This document shows, piece by piece, positions 44,560-54,382 of a stretch of 64,000 nt of DNA. The DNA lies in NCBI RefSeq assembly GCF_049472675.1, contig NZ_JAPNXM010000001.1:310001-374000 (forward strand), written 5' to 3'. Both the position numbers and the translations under genes were made by a program. Each line of letters begins with the position of its first letter. Positions within the stretch are counted from its first letter, which is position 1. Source of the DNA: Deferribacter thermophilus (GTDB taxonomy: Bacteria > Chrysiogenota > Deferribacteres > Deferribacterales > Deferribacteraceae). A model generated the notes under the pieces. It worked only from the letters and a program-made list of their open reading frames with translations. It was not told the origin of the DNA and made no database searches.

Positions 44560-45234
44560 ATGAATATTAATAATAAAGTTAAGGAAGTAATAGAAAAAAT
44601 CGATATTACATATTTAAAAGCGGATATTATAACTAGTATTGTTCATAAATATATTAATTTATGTAAAAGGTATGGTTTCTATGGATTATGTTTACCTATG
44701 GAAAAAATAATTGAAAATTATAAAGAAATAGAAAAAATACAATCAAAAATAGTTACTGTTATAGGTTTTCCATTTGGTTATAATAATACTGATTATAAAA
44801 TAAAAGAAATTGCCTATATAAAAAATTTTTGTATAGATGAATATGATATAGTTATGAATGTGTCAAAATTTTTAGAAAAAGACTATAAATATGTTGAAGA
44901 AGAGTTAACAAAAATTAGAAAGTTTACAAAAAATAAAACTATTAAAGTAATAATCGAGGCATGTTATTTAAATAAAAGACAAATTTTAGATGCAGTAAGT
45001 TTATTAATAAACTGTGGTATTGATTTTGTAAAAACAAGCACTGGTTTTGGAGCTTCTGGTGCAAGGTTGGAAGATATAGAATTGATAAAAAATGCATTTG
45101 GTGATAAAATTATGATTAAGGCATCTGGTGGAATAAAAACATTTGAGCAGGCTGTTATGTTTATAAATGCTGGAGCAGATCGTTTAGGGATGAGTAACGT
45201 TGATGATATCATAGAAAAATATGAAAGTTCATAA
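44560..45234 (+). CDS. deoC: Deoxyribose-phosphate aldolase
   Basis: Splits 2-deoxyribose-5-phosphate to acetaldehyde and glyceraldehyde-3-phosphate. The Schiff-base lysine lies in DFVKTSTGFGASGA, and the second conserved lysine in IMIKASGGIKT. The N-terminus IDITYLKADI departs slightly from the usual IDHTLLKPDAT. Length 224 is normal. It lies after a divergent gap with maeB and overlaps the recombinase gene by 14 bases. AGGAGG lies a little far from the ATG (about 11 bases). Confidence 0.9.
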   Translation: MNINNKVKEVIEKIDITYLKADIITSIVHKYINLCKRYGFYGLCLPMEKIIENYKEIEKIQSKIVTVIGFPFGYNNTDYKIKEIAYIKNFCIDEYDIVMNVSKFLEKDYKYVEEELTKIRKFTKNKTIKVIIEACYLNKRQILDAVSLLINCGIDFVKTSTGFGASGARLEDIELIKNAFGDKIMIKASGGIKTFEQAVMFINAGADRLGMSNVDDIIEKYESS

Positions 45235-46102
45235 TTATTTTAAACATTATTTAATTGTAGAAGAGTCACTATCAGATAATACTATTGATGCATATATTAG
45301 AGATGTCGAGCAGTACATTAGCTATTTAGGTGAAAAAAAACTAAAGGTTGATGATAATACATCTATTTTAAATTATATTAAATATCTGGTTAAATGTGGG
45401 TATACTATTGAATCAATTTTAAGAAAGTTGTCAAGTATATCTACATATTATGATTTTCTAATTAAAGAGAAGAAGATAGATAAAAACCCTGTATTAGCTA
45501 TTGATAAGCCAAAAAAATGGTTTAAGTTGCCAGAGTTTTTAAATGAAGAAGAAGTGGATAAGATTTTGAGATGTATTGATAAAAATACACCTATTGGTGT
45601 TAGAGACTATATTATGATATTATTGCTTTATACTTCTGGCCTCAGAATTAGTGAGTTGGTAAATATAGAGCTAACTAATTGTGATTTTAAAAGGGGGATA
45701 ATTAGAGTAAAAGGGAAGGGTGGAAAAGAGCGATATGTACCTATTCATAAAAAAATATTAGATTTACTTGATAATTATCTTGAAGTAAGACATAATTATT
45801 TTGTAAAGGGTAGTGATAGTGGGTATCTGTTTTTGAATAGATATGGTAAAAAATTAAGTAGGGTATATTGCTGGGGTATTGTGAAAAAGTACGCAGAATT
45901 AGCTGGGATTAAAAAAAATGTTTCACCACATGTTTTTAGACATACATTTGCTACTCACCTTTTGAAAAATGGTGCGGATTTAAGAGTAATTCAGATGTTG
46001 TTGGGACATTCATCTATTTTGACAACTGAAATTTATACACAGCTTGATGATGATTCATTAAGGAATAGTCTTATTAGTTATCATCCAAGGTTTGAGAGGT
46101 AG
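45221..46102 (+). CDS. xerD: XerC/XerD-family tyrosine recombinase
   Basis: 293 residues: an N-terminal SAM-like DNA-binding domain (about 1-85) and a catalytic domain. Catalytic residues are visible: Arg in TSGLRISEL, Lys in KGKGGKERYVP, HxxR in SPHVFRHTFATHLL, His in LLGHSSILTT and Tyr in EIYTQLD. The size and location in a housekeeping run point to the chromosome-dimer recombinase rather than a phage integrase. Whether it is XerC, XerD or XerH cannot be told. Confidence 0.9.
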   Translation: MKVHNYFKHYLIVEESLSDNTIDAYIRDVEQYISYLGEKKLKVDDNTSILNYIKYLVKCGYTIESILRKLSSISTYYDFLIKEKKIDKNPVLAIDKPKKWFKLPEFLNEEEVDKILRCIDKNTPIGVRDYIMILLLYTSGLRISELVNIELTNCDFKRGIIRVKGKGGKERYVPIHKKILDLLDNYLEVRHNYFVKGSDSGYLFLNRYGKKLSRVYCWGIVKKYAELAGIKKNVSPHVFRHTFATHLLKNGADLRVIQMLLGHSSILTTEIYTQLDDDSLRNSLISYHPRFER

Positions 46103-46104
46103 AA

Positions 46105-48747
46105 TTGAAGTTAGTGGTTACACATGTAAATCCTGATTTTGACGCATTTGCAAGTGCTTATGCAGCCTTAAAAATATACAATGCAGATTATATAGTTTAT
46201 ACGAGTGGTTTTGATGAATCTATAAGAAAGTTTATAAAAGATTATAAACTGGACGATATACCATTAAAACATCTTAATGATGTTGAAAACGAAAAAATTG
46301 AGGTTTTAATTATTACTGATTGTAAGATTTCAGAAAGATTAGGGGAAGCATCAAAGCTTTTAAAAAATGCAAAAAAAATTATTATTTACGACCATCATCC
46401 AGTTAGTGGAAGGGATATTAATGCTGATGAAGAATACATTTTTAATTTTGGATCCACTTCTACTATCATTACGGAGAGGATTAAGGTAAATGAGTTTGAA
46501 ATTGACAATGTTACTGCCACATTACTCTTATTAGGCATTTATGAAGATACAGGGTTTCTCTCTTATAGTAATACAACTCCAAGAGATCTTTATGCTAGTG
46601 CTTTTTTACTAGAAAATGGGGCAGATTTAAATGCATTGCAATTATATATTCAAAGAGATTTGAGTAAATCACATATTTTAATATTAAATCAGCTCTTGCA
46701 AAATCTTACTGTTTTTAGAATTGCTTCTTACAGTATAGGCGTATCTTATGCAAGCTATAATGAGTATGTAGCTGATGTGGCAATACTTGCTAACAAGCTA
46801 ATGGATGTAGAAGGGTTGGATGCTTGCATTTTGTTGGTTAGAATTGAAGATAGAGTCTTATTTGTAGGTAGAAGTAATGTTGAAGATATTGATGTGAGTA
46901 AGATAGCGGAAGGTTTCAAAGGTGGTGGTCATCCTTATGCTGCTAGTGCAATTATTAAGGATATGACCTTGCAAGAATCTTTGGAGAAGCTGAAATATTT
47001 AATTAAAGAGAATATAAAACCGATAAAATTTGCAAAGGATTTTATGACTTCTCCTGTTAAGTATATTGATGCAGATAGTAAGTTTGAAGAAGCTATGGAA
47101 ATATTTATGAAATATAACCTTAATACGATGCCAGTTCTCAAAAATGGCAAGACTGTGGGTTTGATCTCAAGAAAAGATATATTAAAAGGGATGCAACATG
47201 GTTTAAAAGGGGAAAAAGTTGGTTCAATAATGCAGACAGAGTTTTATACAGTAAAGCCTCATACGCCATTTTCTGTTGTGGAAGATATAATACTAGAAAA
47301 AAGGCAAAAGCTTGTTCCTGTGGAAGATGATGGTAATCTTATTGGTGTAATAACAAGGACTGATTTTCTAAGAGCTATGGCAGAGATGAATAAAACACCA
47401 AAATATATGTTAGGTAGAATTACAAATATAGACAGTAAAAGGTTTAAAAATGTTAAGCATTTGATGAAAGATAGATTACCTGAAAAAATCTTTAATCTGC
47501 TTTTAGAGATTGGTAAATTAGCTGAAGAAATGGGAATGAATGCTTATGTTGTTGGTGGATTTGTAAGAGATTTAATAATGAAAATTGAAAATTTAGATCT
47601 AGATGTTGTAGTTGAAGGGGATGCAGTAGTTTTGGCAAAAAAATTTGCTAAGATTAAAAATGCTAAAGTCTCTGCTCACTATAAATTTAAAACTGCAGTA
47701 GTTATTTTACCAGATGATTTTAGAATCGATTTTGCAACAGCCAGGACAGAGTATTATGACTTTCCTGCTGCAGCCCCAGAAGTGGAGGATTCTTCAATTA
47801 AAATAGATTTGTATCGAAGAGATTTTACAATCAATACGATGGCAATCAAACTAAATAGTTCTGATTTTGGAGCTTTAATAGATTACTTTGGAGCTCAGTC
47901 TGATATAAAGGATAGAAAAATAAGGGTGTTGCATAATTTGAGTTTTGTAGATGACCCTTCAAGAATTTTTAGAGCTATCAGATTTGCTGTCAGGTATAAT
48001 TTTGAAATTGGTCCACATACTGAAAGGTTGCTTAAGCATGCTGTAAATCTTCAGTTAATAAATAGAATTGTAGGTCAAAGACTTTTTTTAGAATTAAAAT
48101 ATATTCTTAGTGAAAAAGATTACTTAAAGGCTTTGGATTTAATGAAAAAATATGAAATTTTGAAATTTTTAGGTGAAAATCTTAATTATTCTAACGATAA
48201 AATTGATGACTTTAAGTATCTTGAAAAGTTGCTTAATTGGTATACGGTACAAGTTGAAAATAATATAGAAATTTGGTTACCTCGTTTCGCTTTGCTGTTT
48301 CATTCTATTAAGAGATCTGGTTTGTTAAAATTGTTAGAAAGATTTGAATTGAGTTATAATTACAAAAAATATTTATTAACACAGATATTTAGGTCAAGAA
48401 ATGCAGCTATTAGACTTAGGAAAAATAAAAATCTTGTTAATTCCTTTGTTTATAATACATTAAAAGAGATAGATGATGAGTTTATATTATATTTGGGTGC
48501 TATTGTTGGTGAAAAATATGAGTCAATTATTAAGAATTATTTTACAAAACTACAAAATGTAAAACTTGAAATTAATGGAGACACATTAAAACAGATGGGG
48601 TATAAACCATCGAAAGACTTTAAATATGTATTAGATAAACTTTTAGATTTGAAATTAGATGGTATTATTAATAATAAAGAAGAAGAGATAGTTTATGCTA
48701 AAAAAATTTTTGAGGAGTTGAGTAGTGGAAGAAACGATGGAGATTAA
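46105..48747 (+). CDS. DHH phosphoesterase - CBS - tRNA nucleotidyltransferase fusion
   Basis: 880 residues. Residues about 1-305 are DHH/DHHA1: THVNPDFDAFASA, IIYDHHPVSG, GIYEDTGFLSYS and GGGHPYAAS. Two CBS domains follow (about 310-430). Then comes a class II CCA/A-adding head: VVGGFVRDLIM, LDLDVVVEGDA, RRDFTINTMA and DDPSRIFRAIRFAVRY. This fusion is known in several deep lineages, where it can be the A-adding enzyme. tRNA-Ser in this window lacks an encoded CCA and needs such an enzyme. Start is TTG after GAGAGGT. Confidence 0.92.
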   Translation: MKLVVTHVNPDFDAFASAYAALKIYNADYIVYTSGFDESIRKFIKDYKLDDIPLKHLNDVENEKIEVLIITDCKISERLGEASKLLKNAKKIIIYDHHPVSGRDINADEEYIFNFGSTSTIITERIKVNEFEIDNVTATLLLLGIYEDTGFLSYSNTTPRDLYASAFLLENGADLNALQLYIQRDLSKSHILILNQLLQNLTVFRIASYSIGVSYASYNEYVADVAILANKLMDVEGLDACILLVRIEDRVLFVGRSNVEDIDVSKIAEGFKGGGHPYAASAIIKDMTLQESLEKLKYLIKENIKPIKFAKDFMTSPVKYIDADSKFEEAMEIFMKYNLNTMPVLKNGKTVGLISRKDILKGMQHGLKGEKVGSIMQTEFYTVKPHTPFSVVEDIILEKRQKLVPVEDDGNLIGVITRTDFLRAMAEMNKTPKYMLGRITNIDSKRFKNVKHLMKDRLPEKIFNLLLEIGKLAEEMGMNAYVVGGFVRDLIMKIENLDLDVVVEGDAVVLAKKFAKIKNAKVSAHYKFKTAVVILPDDFRIDFATARTEYYDFPAAAPEVEDSSIKIDLYRRDFTINTMAIKLNSSDFGALIDYFGAQSDIKDRKIRVLHNLSFVDDPSRIFRAIRFAVRYNFEIGPHTERLLKHAVNLQLINRIVGQRLFLELKYILSEKDYLKALDLMKKYEILKFLGENLNYSNDKIDDFKYLEKLLNWYTVQVENNIEIWLPRFALLFHSIKRSGLLKLLERFELSYNYKKYLLTQIFRSRNAAIRLRKNKNLVNSFVYNTLKEIDDEFILYLGAIVGEKYESIIKNYFTKLQNVKLEINGDTLKQMGYKPSKDFKYVLDKLLDLKLDGIINNKEEEIVYAKKIFEELSSGRNDGD

Positions 48748-49699
48748 AAAGGTAATATCAGTTGAAGAGCAGGTTGTTCCTATTATTTTGGGGACTAATG
48801 ATGATAATTTAAAGCTCATAAAGAAAAGATTAGATGTGAAAATTTCAGTTAGAGGTTCAGAGTTTACGATTATAGGTGATTATGAAAATGTAGAAAAAAC
48901 TACAAAGCTTTTGGATCATTTAAAACATGTTGCTTTTGTTAGGGATTTGAATATCAATGATGTTAGGGATGCCATAAATATGATTAATTCTGATAAAAAT
49001 GAAGATGTATCTGCAGTTTTAAGTGACCATATAAAAGTGGCTGGGTTTATAAAATCTGTAGTTCCAAAAACAAAGGGGCAGCATGAATATATAAATGCAA
49101 TCAGGAATTATGATATAGTTTTTGGGATTGGTCCTGCAGGTACTGGTAAAACTTTTCTTGCTATGGCAATGGCTATAAACCTATATCTTAATAAAGTTGT
49201 TAATAGAATTATTTTAACAAGGCCTGCTGTGGAGGCAGGAGAAAGATTAGGGTTTTTACCTGGTGATATTGAGGATAAGATTACACCTTATTTAAGACCA
49301 TTATATGATGCTTTATACAGTATGTTGAGTATTGATAAAGCTGCAAGATTGATTGAAAAAGGTGTTATTGAGCTTGCTCCTTTAGCTTTTATGAGAGGTA
49401 GGACATTAAATGATTCATTTATAATTTTAGATGAGGCTCAAAATACTACCGTTGAGCAGATGAAAATGTTTTTAACAAGGCTTGGATTTAATTCGAAAGC
49501 GGTAATTACAGGGGATATAACTCAAATAGATTTGCCAAAGGAGAAACAGTCTGGTTTAGTAGTTGTGAAGAAAATTTTGAAGGATGTTAAGGGGATAAAA
49601 TTTATAGAGTTTTCTGATAAAGATGTGGTAAGGCACCCTTTGGTTCAAAAGATTATAAAAGCTTATGAAAAATATGAAGTGGAAGGTGGAAAAATATGA
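48725..49699 (+). CDS. phoH: PhoH-like ATPase
   Basis: 324 residues. A KH-like N-terminal region is followed by a RecA-type core with Walker A GIGPAGTGKTFLAMAMA, TRPAVEAGERLGFLPGD, Walker B FIILDEAQNTT and TGDITQIDLP. PhoH proteins couple to ribosomal RNA processing by YbeY, the next gene. Start GTG 48725 is seven bases after GAGGAG; ATG four codons later has no ribosome site. It overlaps the previous gene by 23 bases and ybeY by 4. Confidence 0.93.
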   Translation: MEETMEIKKVISVEEQVVPIILGTNDDNLKLIKKRLDVKISVRGSEFTIIGDYENVEKTTKLLDHLKHVAFVRDLNINDVRDAINMINSDKNEDVSAVLSDHIKVAGFIKSVVPKTKGQHEYINAIRNYDIVFGIGPAGTGKTFLAMAMAINLYLNKVVNRIILTRPAVEAGERLGFLPGDIEDKITPYLRPLYDALYSMLSIDKAARLIEKGVIELAPLAFMRGRTLNDSFIILDEAQNTTVEQMKMFLTRLGFNSKAVITGDITQIDLPKEKQSGLVVVKKILKDVKGIKFIEFSDKDVVRHPLVQKIIKAYEKYEVEGGKI

Positions 49700-50160
49700 A
49701 AGATGATTTAGAAATAGATTTGCTGATTACTAACGAAACTAATTATAATATAGATGAAAAAGTTTTTTATGAAACAACAAAATTGGTTTTAAAAGAAGTG
49801 ATTTACCCTTTAAACAGGGCAGAGATATCTATATTATTAAATAATGATGAAAAAATGAAAAAACTAAATAAGGAATATAGGGATAAAGATTATCCAACAG
49901 ATGTGCTATCTTTCCCAATGAATGAGGGTATTATTCAAGATGATATGCTTGGAGATATTGTTATAAATCTTGATAAAGTTAAAGAATATAGTCTTGAAAA
50001 TGATATCCCCTTTTTAAGGGAACTTGTTTTTCAATATATTCATGGTTTATTGCACTTGTTGGGTTATGACCATGAAAAAGGGGATGAAGAGGAAAAATTA
50101 ATGTTTGATTTGCAAGAAAAAATTTTGCATAAAGCTATTAATTACGGTTTGTGTGAATGA
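49696..50160 (+). CDS. ybeY: Endoribonuclease YbeY
   Basis: 154-residue metal-dependent RNase for 16S rRNA 3' maturation and ribosome quality control. The zinc motif HGLLHLLGYDHEKGDEEEK matches the HGxLHLxGYDH pattern, and DYPTDVLSFPM is the second signature. Firmicutes usually place a 7TM-HD (PgpH) gene between phoH and ybeY; it is absent here and the two genes overlap by 4 bases. Confidence 0.95.
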   Translation: MKDDLEIDLLITNETNYNIDEKVFYETTKLVLKEVIYPLNRAEISILLNNDEKMKKLNKEYRDKDYPTDVLSFPMNEGIIQDDMLGDIVINLDKVKEYSLENDIPFLRELVFQYIHGLLHLLGYDHEKGDEEEKLMFDLQEKILHKAINYGLCE

Positions 50161-50161
50161 G

Positions 50162-50866
50162 ATGAAGTCTGATAGTTGGTGGAAATCTCTTGGCTATGCT
50201 ATAGAAGGTGTTATTTACGCCGTTCGTAAAGAAAGAAATCTTAGAATACATATCATTCTTGCTGTTTTAGTTCTTTTTGTAGCACTATTTTTCAAGTTGA
50301 AGTCTTGGGAATATATTATCCTTGCTATTACAATATCACTAGTTATTGCAGCTGAGCTTTTTAATACAGCAATAGAGTACATTATTGATTTTATTTGTAA
50401 GGAAAAGTGTAACGAAGTTAAGCATATAAAAGATGTGGCAGCAGGAGCGGTATTAACAACGGCTTTTGGAGCTATTTTTGTAGGTTATTTTGTACTTTTT
50501 GATAAAATTAAAGAGTATACAAGTTTTGCTCTTAAAAGATTACCAGATTTACCCTCCCATTTGGCTGTTATGTCATTAGTTATAACTGTGCTATTGGTGG
50601 TAATACTAAAGGCAATTTTTGGCAAGGGTGAACCATTACATGGGGGGATGCCTTCTGGTCATGCAGCTGTAGCTTTTTCAATACTTGTTTCTACAATATA
50701 TATCACTAAAAATATTACAGAGATAATTCTTGTTTTTTTACTTGCTATACTTGTAAGTCAATCAAGGGTTCAACTTGGTATTCATAATAAAAAAGAGGTT
50801 ATTATAGGTGGTCTATTAGGTAGTGTTACTACCTATTTGTTGTATAATATATTTTTAGGAGGGTAA
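50162..50866 (+). CDS. DgkA-type lipid kinase fused to PAP2 phosphatase
   Basis: 234 residues. The N-terminal half is a DgkA/undecaprenol-kinase domain: SLGYAIEGVIYAVRKERNLRIHI (EGVIYAVRKERNLRIH), AAELFNTAIEYIID and HIKDVAAGAVL, with three helices. The C-terminal half has membrane helices and the PAP2 pattern MPSGHAAVAFS and SQSRVQLGIHN. It thus joins a lipid kinase and a lipid phosphatase. Such fusions exist elsewhere, likely acting on undecaprenol. Start ATG 50162 is likely, though GTG 50153 is possible; the ribosome site is weak. Confidence 0.85.
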   Translation: MKSDSWWKSLGYAIEGVIYAVRKERNLRIHIILAVLVLFVALFFKLKSWEYIILAITISLVIAAELFNTAIEYIIDFICKEKCNEVKHIKDVAAGAVLTTAFGAIFVGYFVLFDKIKEYTSFALKRLPDLPSHLAVMSLVITVLLVVILKAIFGKGEPLHGGMPSGHAAVAFSILVSTIYITKNITEIILVFLLAILVSQSRVQLGIHNKKEVIIGGLLGSVTTYLLYNIFLGG

Positions 50867-50869
50867 AAG

Positions 50870-52153
50870 TTGGATATAAGTATTAATTTAGAGTTATTTT
50901 TAGTTTTTATCTGTTTGATTTTTTCTGGTTTTTTTTCTGCTAGTGAAACTGCTTTGACTTCATTAAGTGAATTGAAGGTTAAGCATTTATTAGAAGAAAA
51001 GGGGAAGAAAGCAAAGGATTTAGAGCTATGGTTAATGCATCCAAATAAGGTTCTTAATACAATTTTGATAGGTAACAATATCGTTAATATATTTGGTTCT
51101 ATAGTTGCTGCTGATGTAGCGGAAAAATATTTTGGAAATAGTCAGATAGCTCTAACAACAGGTGTTATGACATTTCTTGTGTTAATTTTTGGAGAAATTA
51201 CTCCTAAGACTTTCGCAAAGCATAATGCTGAAATAATATCCATTCTTTTTATGAAGCTGTTAAAAGTATTTTATAGATTATTTTATCCTATTACTTATGT
51301 ATTGAATCTTTTTGTTAAATTAATGATTAAAATTATGGGTGGGAAATTAGATAATGATAGACCAAAAATTACTGAAGATGAAATAGAGTTTTTAATAAAT
51401 GTTGGTGAAGAAGAGGGTGTGTTAGAAAATCAAAAAAAAGAGATGTTGCATAATATATTTGAAATTAGTGAAACATTGGTAAAAGAAATTATGGTTCCTA
51501 GGACTGAAATGGTTGCGATTAGGGTTGATCAAACTCTTGATGAAATATTGGATATAGTTATTGATTCTGAATATTCCAGAATCCCTGTTTATGAAGGAAG
51601 GATGGATAATATTGTTGGTATTTTATATACTAAAGATTTGATTAAAGAATTAAGAAAAGATAGGAATAATTTTAACTTGAAATCGATTCTTAGAAAACCG
51701 TATTTTGTTCCTGAAACAAAAAAAATTGATAATCTATTAAGAGAGTTTCAAGCAAATCATATTCATTTAGCTATAGTCATTGACGAGTATGGAGGTGTTG
51801 CTGGTCTTGTAACCTTGGAAGATGTTATTGAAGAAATTGTTGGAGAGATTAGAGATGAGTTTGATAAAGAGGAGGAAGACAAATTAGTTCAAATAAGTGA
51901 AAATGTTTTTATTGTAGATCCTTTATTAGATATAGATGATTTTTGTGAATATTTTAAAATAGAAAAGGATGAGAGTATGAAAGAATATGAAACTGTTGGT
52001 GGTTTAATATACTTTTTATCAGGTAAAATTCCAGAAATTGGTGAAGAATATGTGTTTAAGAACTTTAAATTTAAAATTTTGGAAAAATCTGGTAAAAAGT
52101 TAGATAAGCTTGAGTTAACGATATTAGGAGAAGATAGTGAGAAAAAAATATAA
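50870..52153 (+). CDS. CNNM/CorC-family membrane protein with CBS domains
   Basis: 427 residues. A DUF21 membrane domain (about 1-180) has FFSASETALTSLSELK and NTILIGNNIVNI. Two CBS domains (about 200-325) include MVPRTEMVAI, YSRIPVYEGRMDNIVG and VIDEYGGVAGLVTLEDV. A CorC/HlyC C-terminal domain ends the protein. The family is linked to magnesium or cobalt efflux, and an MgtE magnesium channel is encoded two genes on. Start is TTG behind a strong AGGAGGG. Confidence 0.9.
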   Translation: MDISINLELFLVFICLIFSGFFSASETALTSLSELKVKHLLEEKGKKAKDLELWLMHPNKVLNTILIGNNIVNIFGSIVAADVAEKYFGNSQIALTTGVMTFLVLIFGEITPKTFAKHNAEIISILFMKLLKVFYRLFYPITYVLNLFVKLMIKIMGGKLDNDRPKITEDEIEFLINVGEEEGVLENQKKEMLHNIFEISETLVKEIMVPRTEMVAIRVDQTLDEILDIVIDSEYSRIPVYEGRMDNIVGILYTKDLIKELRKDRNNFNLKSILRKPYFVPETKKIDNLLREFQANHIHLAIVIDEYGGVAGLVTLEDVIEEIVGEIRDEFDKEEEDKLVQISENVFIVDPLLDIDDFCEYFKIEKDESMKEYETVGGLIYFLSGKIPEIGEEYVFKNFKFKILEKSGKKLDKLELTILGEDSEKKI

Positions 52154-53027
52154 ATCTGGTTTTGTTTCAATAATTGGTAGGCCAAATGTAGGTAAATCAA
52201 CTTTATTAAATAATCTATTAGGGGAAAAAGTAAGTATTATATCTAACAAACCTAATACTACCAGAACGAATATAAATGGGGTAAAAACTGGCGCTAATTA
52301 TCAAATAATTTTTATTGATACACCAGGAATACATGATGCTAAAGATAAAATAAATAGGTTAATGGTTCAAAATGCTATAGATAGCTTAGGTATGGTAGAT
52401 ATAGTTTATTTAATGGTTGAACCTGATGAATTTATAGGAAAAGAGATGCTTTTTATTTTGAATTTACTCAAAGAATATAAAGGGGTAAAATATTTATTAG
52501 TTAATAAAGTGGACAAATTTACCAAATCAAAAGCCTTAAAAGTGGCTAATAAAATATTTAGTTATACTGAATTTAAATATGTTTTACCTATATCTGCCTT
52601 GAAAGGCATAAATATTGATAAGCTTGTGGAATTAACAGTAACTGATTTACCAGAAGGGGATAAAATTTTTGATGATGATTACATAACAAATGTTCCTGAA
52701 AAACTGTTAATAGCAGAATTTGTTAGAGAGCAGGTTTTCAAAATATTAAAGGAAGAAGTTCCTTATGATACAGTTGTTGAATGTGAGTTAGTGGAAGATA
52801 GAAGTGAAGATTTGCTTTATGCTGCATGTTCAATTATTTTATCTAAAGAATCGCAAAAACCCATTGTTATAGGAAAGCAAGGTAGAACTATAAAAGAGAT
52901 TGGAAAGAGGAGTAGAGAAAATTTGGAGAAATTTTTTGGTGTAAAGGTTTTTCTTGATTTGTGGGTTAAAGTTGTTAATAATTGGCAAGATAAAGATGAA
53001 TATTTAAAGATCCAAGGGATTTTATAA
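52137..53027 (+). CDS. era: GTPase Era
   Basis: 296-residue GTPase that binds the 16S rRNA 3' end during 30S assembly. G1 GRPNVGKSTLLN is at about 14-25, with DTPGIHD, NKVDKF and a C-terminal KH domain containing VIGKQGRTIKEIGKRSRE, shortened here to GKQGRTIKEIG. Start is GTG, overlapping the CorC-like gene by 17 bases. The phoH-ybeY-dgkA-era-recO set is conserved in many bacteria. Confidence 0.95.
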   Translation: MRKKYKSGFVSIIGRPNVGKSTLLNNLLGEKVSIISNKPNTTRTNINGVKTGANYQIIFIDTPGIHDAKDKINRLMVQNAIDSLGMVDIVYLMVEPDEFIGKEMLFILNLLKEYKGVKYLLVNKVDKFTKSKALKVANKIFSYTEFKYVLPISALKGINIDKLVELTVTDLPEGDKIFDDDYITNVPEKLLIAEFVREQVFKILKEEVPYDTVVECELVEDRSEDLLYAACSIILSKESQKPIVIGKQGRTIKEIGKRSRENLEKFFGVKVFLDLWVKVVNNWQDKDEYLKIQGIL

Positions 53028-54382
53028 TGTTGACTTCAGCGTTAAGAGTAAAATTAGAAACTGTTAAAAAGTTAATAAGGAAAAATGCAAAAAGTAGCCT
53101 TCAAAGAGTATTGGATAAACTTCATCCTGCAGATATTGCTGTTATTATAAAAAATTTAAATGAACTTGATCGTAAAAAAATCTGGGAATGTATTGATGAT
53201 AAATCAAAAATTGCAAGTATTATATTAGAATTAGAGGATTCGCAGTTATTAGAGTTTTTTGAGTCTATGCAGCCAGAAGAGGTTGCTTTGATTTTAAATG
53301 AGATGGAAAGTGACGATGCCGCTAATATTTTGAGGTTATTTGATCAAGATAAAGTTAACGAAATTTTAAAATATATGGAAAAGGATGATGTAGAAGCGGT
53401 AGAAGAGCTGCTGCACTATCCGGAAGATAGTGCAGGGGCTGTAATGAACCCTAACTTTTTTGCACTACATGAAGATACTACTGTAAAAGAAGCCACAAAG
53501 GTTTTACATAAAGCAGAAGATGTAGAAATGGTTTTTTATCTTTATGTGATAGATGATGCAGAAAGGTTGGTAGGTGTTATTTCTTTAAGGCAGTTGATAT
53601 TAAATCCACCTGATAAAAAATTAAAAGAAATTATGACCACGGATGTTATAAGTGTCACTGTTGATATGGATAGAGAAGATGTGGCAAAGATTGTAGAAAA
53701 ATATGACTTATTGGCTGTGCCTGTAGTTGATGAGAATAGAAAGCTTGTGGGTATTATAACCGTTGATGATGTTATAGATATTATTCGTGAAGAGGCTACA
53801 GAAGATATATATAAAATGATTGGTACCACTGATGATGAATTGTTGTTAGGAAATAAAGCTTTTAAAATTGCTAAGATAAGATTACCCTGGCTTTTGATTA
53901 CTTTTTTTGGTGAATTAATTTCAGGTTTTGTAATAACTTTCTTTCAAGGTAGAGTTAAAGAATTTGCAATTTTAGCGAGTTTCATGCCGTTAGTTATGGC
54001 AATGGGTGGAAATGTTGGGACGCAATCTTCTACGATTTTAATTAGAGGTATGGCTTTGGGGAAAATAGATAAAAGTGAGCTTACAAAATTTATGTTTAAA
54101 GAGGTTAAGGTTGGTATGGTAATGGGGTTGATCTTAGGTATCTTACTAGCGATACTGGCTCCGTTTTGGCATGGTGATCCTAAAATAGGTGTTGTTGTTG
54201 GATGTGCACTCTTTTTTGCTCTTAGTTTTGCTGCATTTACAGGAACCTTTGTGCCTGCTACATTAATTAAATTTAATTATGACCCTGCTGTAGCTTCTGG
54301 TCCGTTTATCTCTACATTGAATGATATTACTGGTTTGACTATTTATTTTTCTGTATCAATTCTTTTATTAACTATTCTTTGA
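53027..54382 (+). CDS. mgtE: Magnesium channel MgtE
   Basis: 451 residues: an N-terminal superhelical domain (about 20-135, LHPADIAVIIKNL, MQPEEVALILNEM), two CBS domains (about 140-260) that sense magnesium, a plug helix and five membrane helices. The pore motif NVGTQSSTILIRGMALG is present, and the domain ends with TLNDITGLTIYF. Length and order match the Thermus MgtE architecture. Its start shares one base with the era stop; insertion between era and recO is unusual. Confidence 0.94.
   Translation: MLTSALRVKLETVKKLIRKNAKSSLQRVLDKLHPADIAVIIKNLNELDRKKIWECIDDKSKIASIILELEDSQLLEFFESMQPEEVALILNEMESDDAANILRLFDQDKVNEILKYMEKDDVEAVEELLHYPEDSAGAVMNPNFFALHEDTTVKEATKVLHKAEDVEMVFYLYVIDDAERLVGVISLRQLILNPPDKKLKEIMTTDVISVTVDMDREDVAKIVEKYDLLAVPVVDENRKLVGIITVDDVIDIIREEATEDIYKMIGTTDDELLLGNKAFKIAKIRLPWLLITFFGELISGFVITFFQGRVKEFAILASFMPLVMAMGGNVGTQSSTILIRGMALGKIDKSELTKFMFKEVKVGMVMGLILGILLAILAPFWHGDPKIGVVVGCALFFALSFAAFTGTFVPATLIKFNYDPAVASGPFISTLNDITGLTIYFSVSILLLTIL

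Noticed and set aside
45221..46102. The tyrosine recombinase as integrase of the island
   Set aside because: It is 9 kb away in a conserved gene run, has XerC/D size and no nearby att site.
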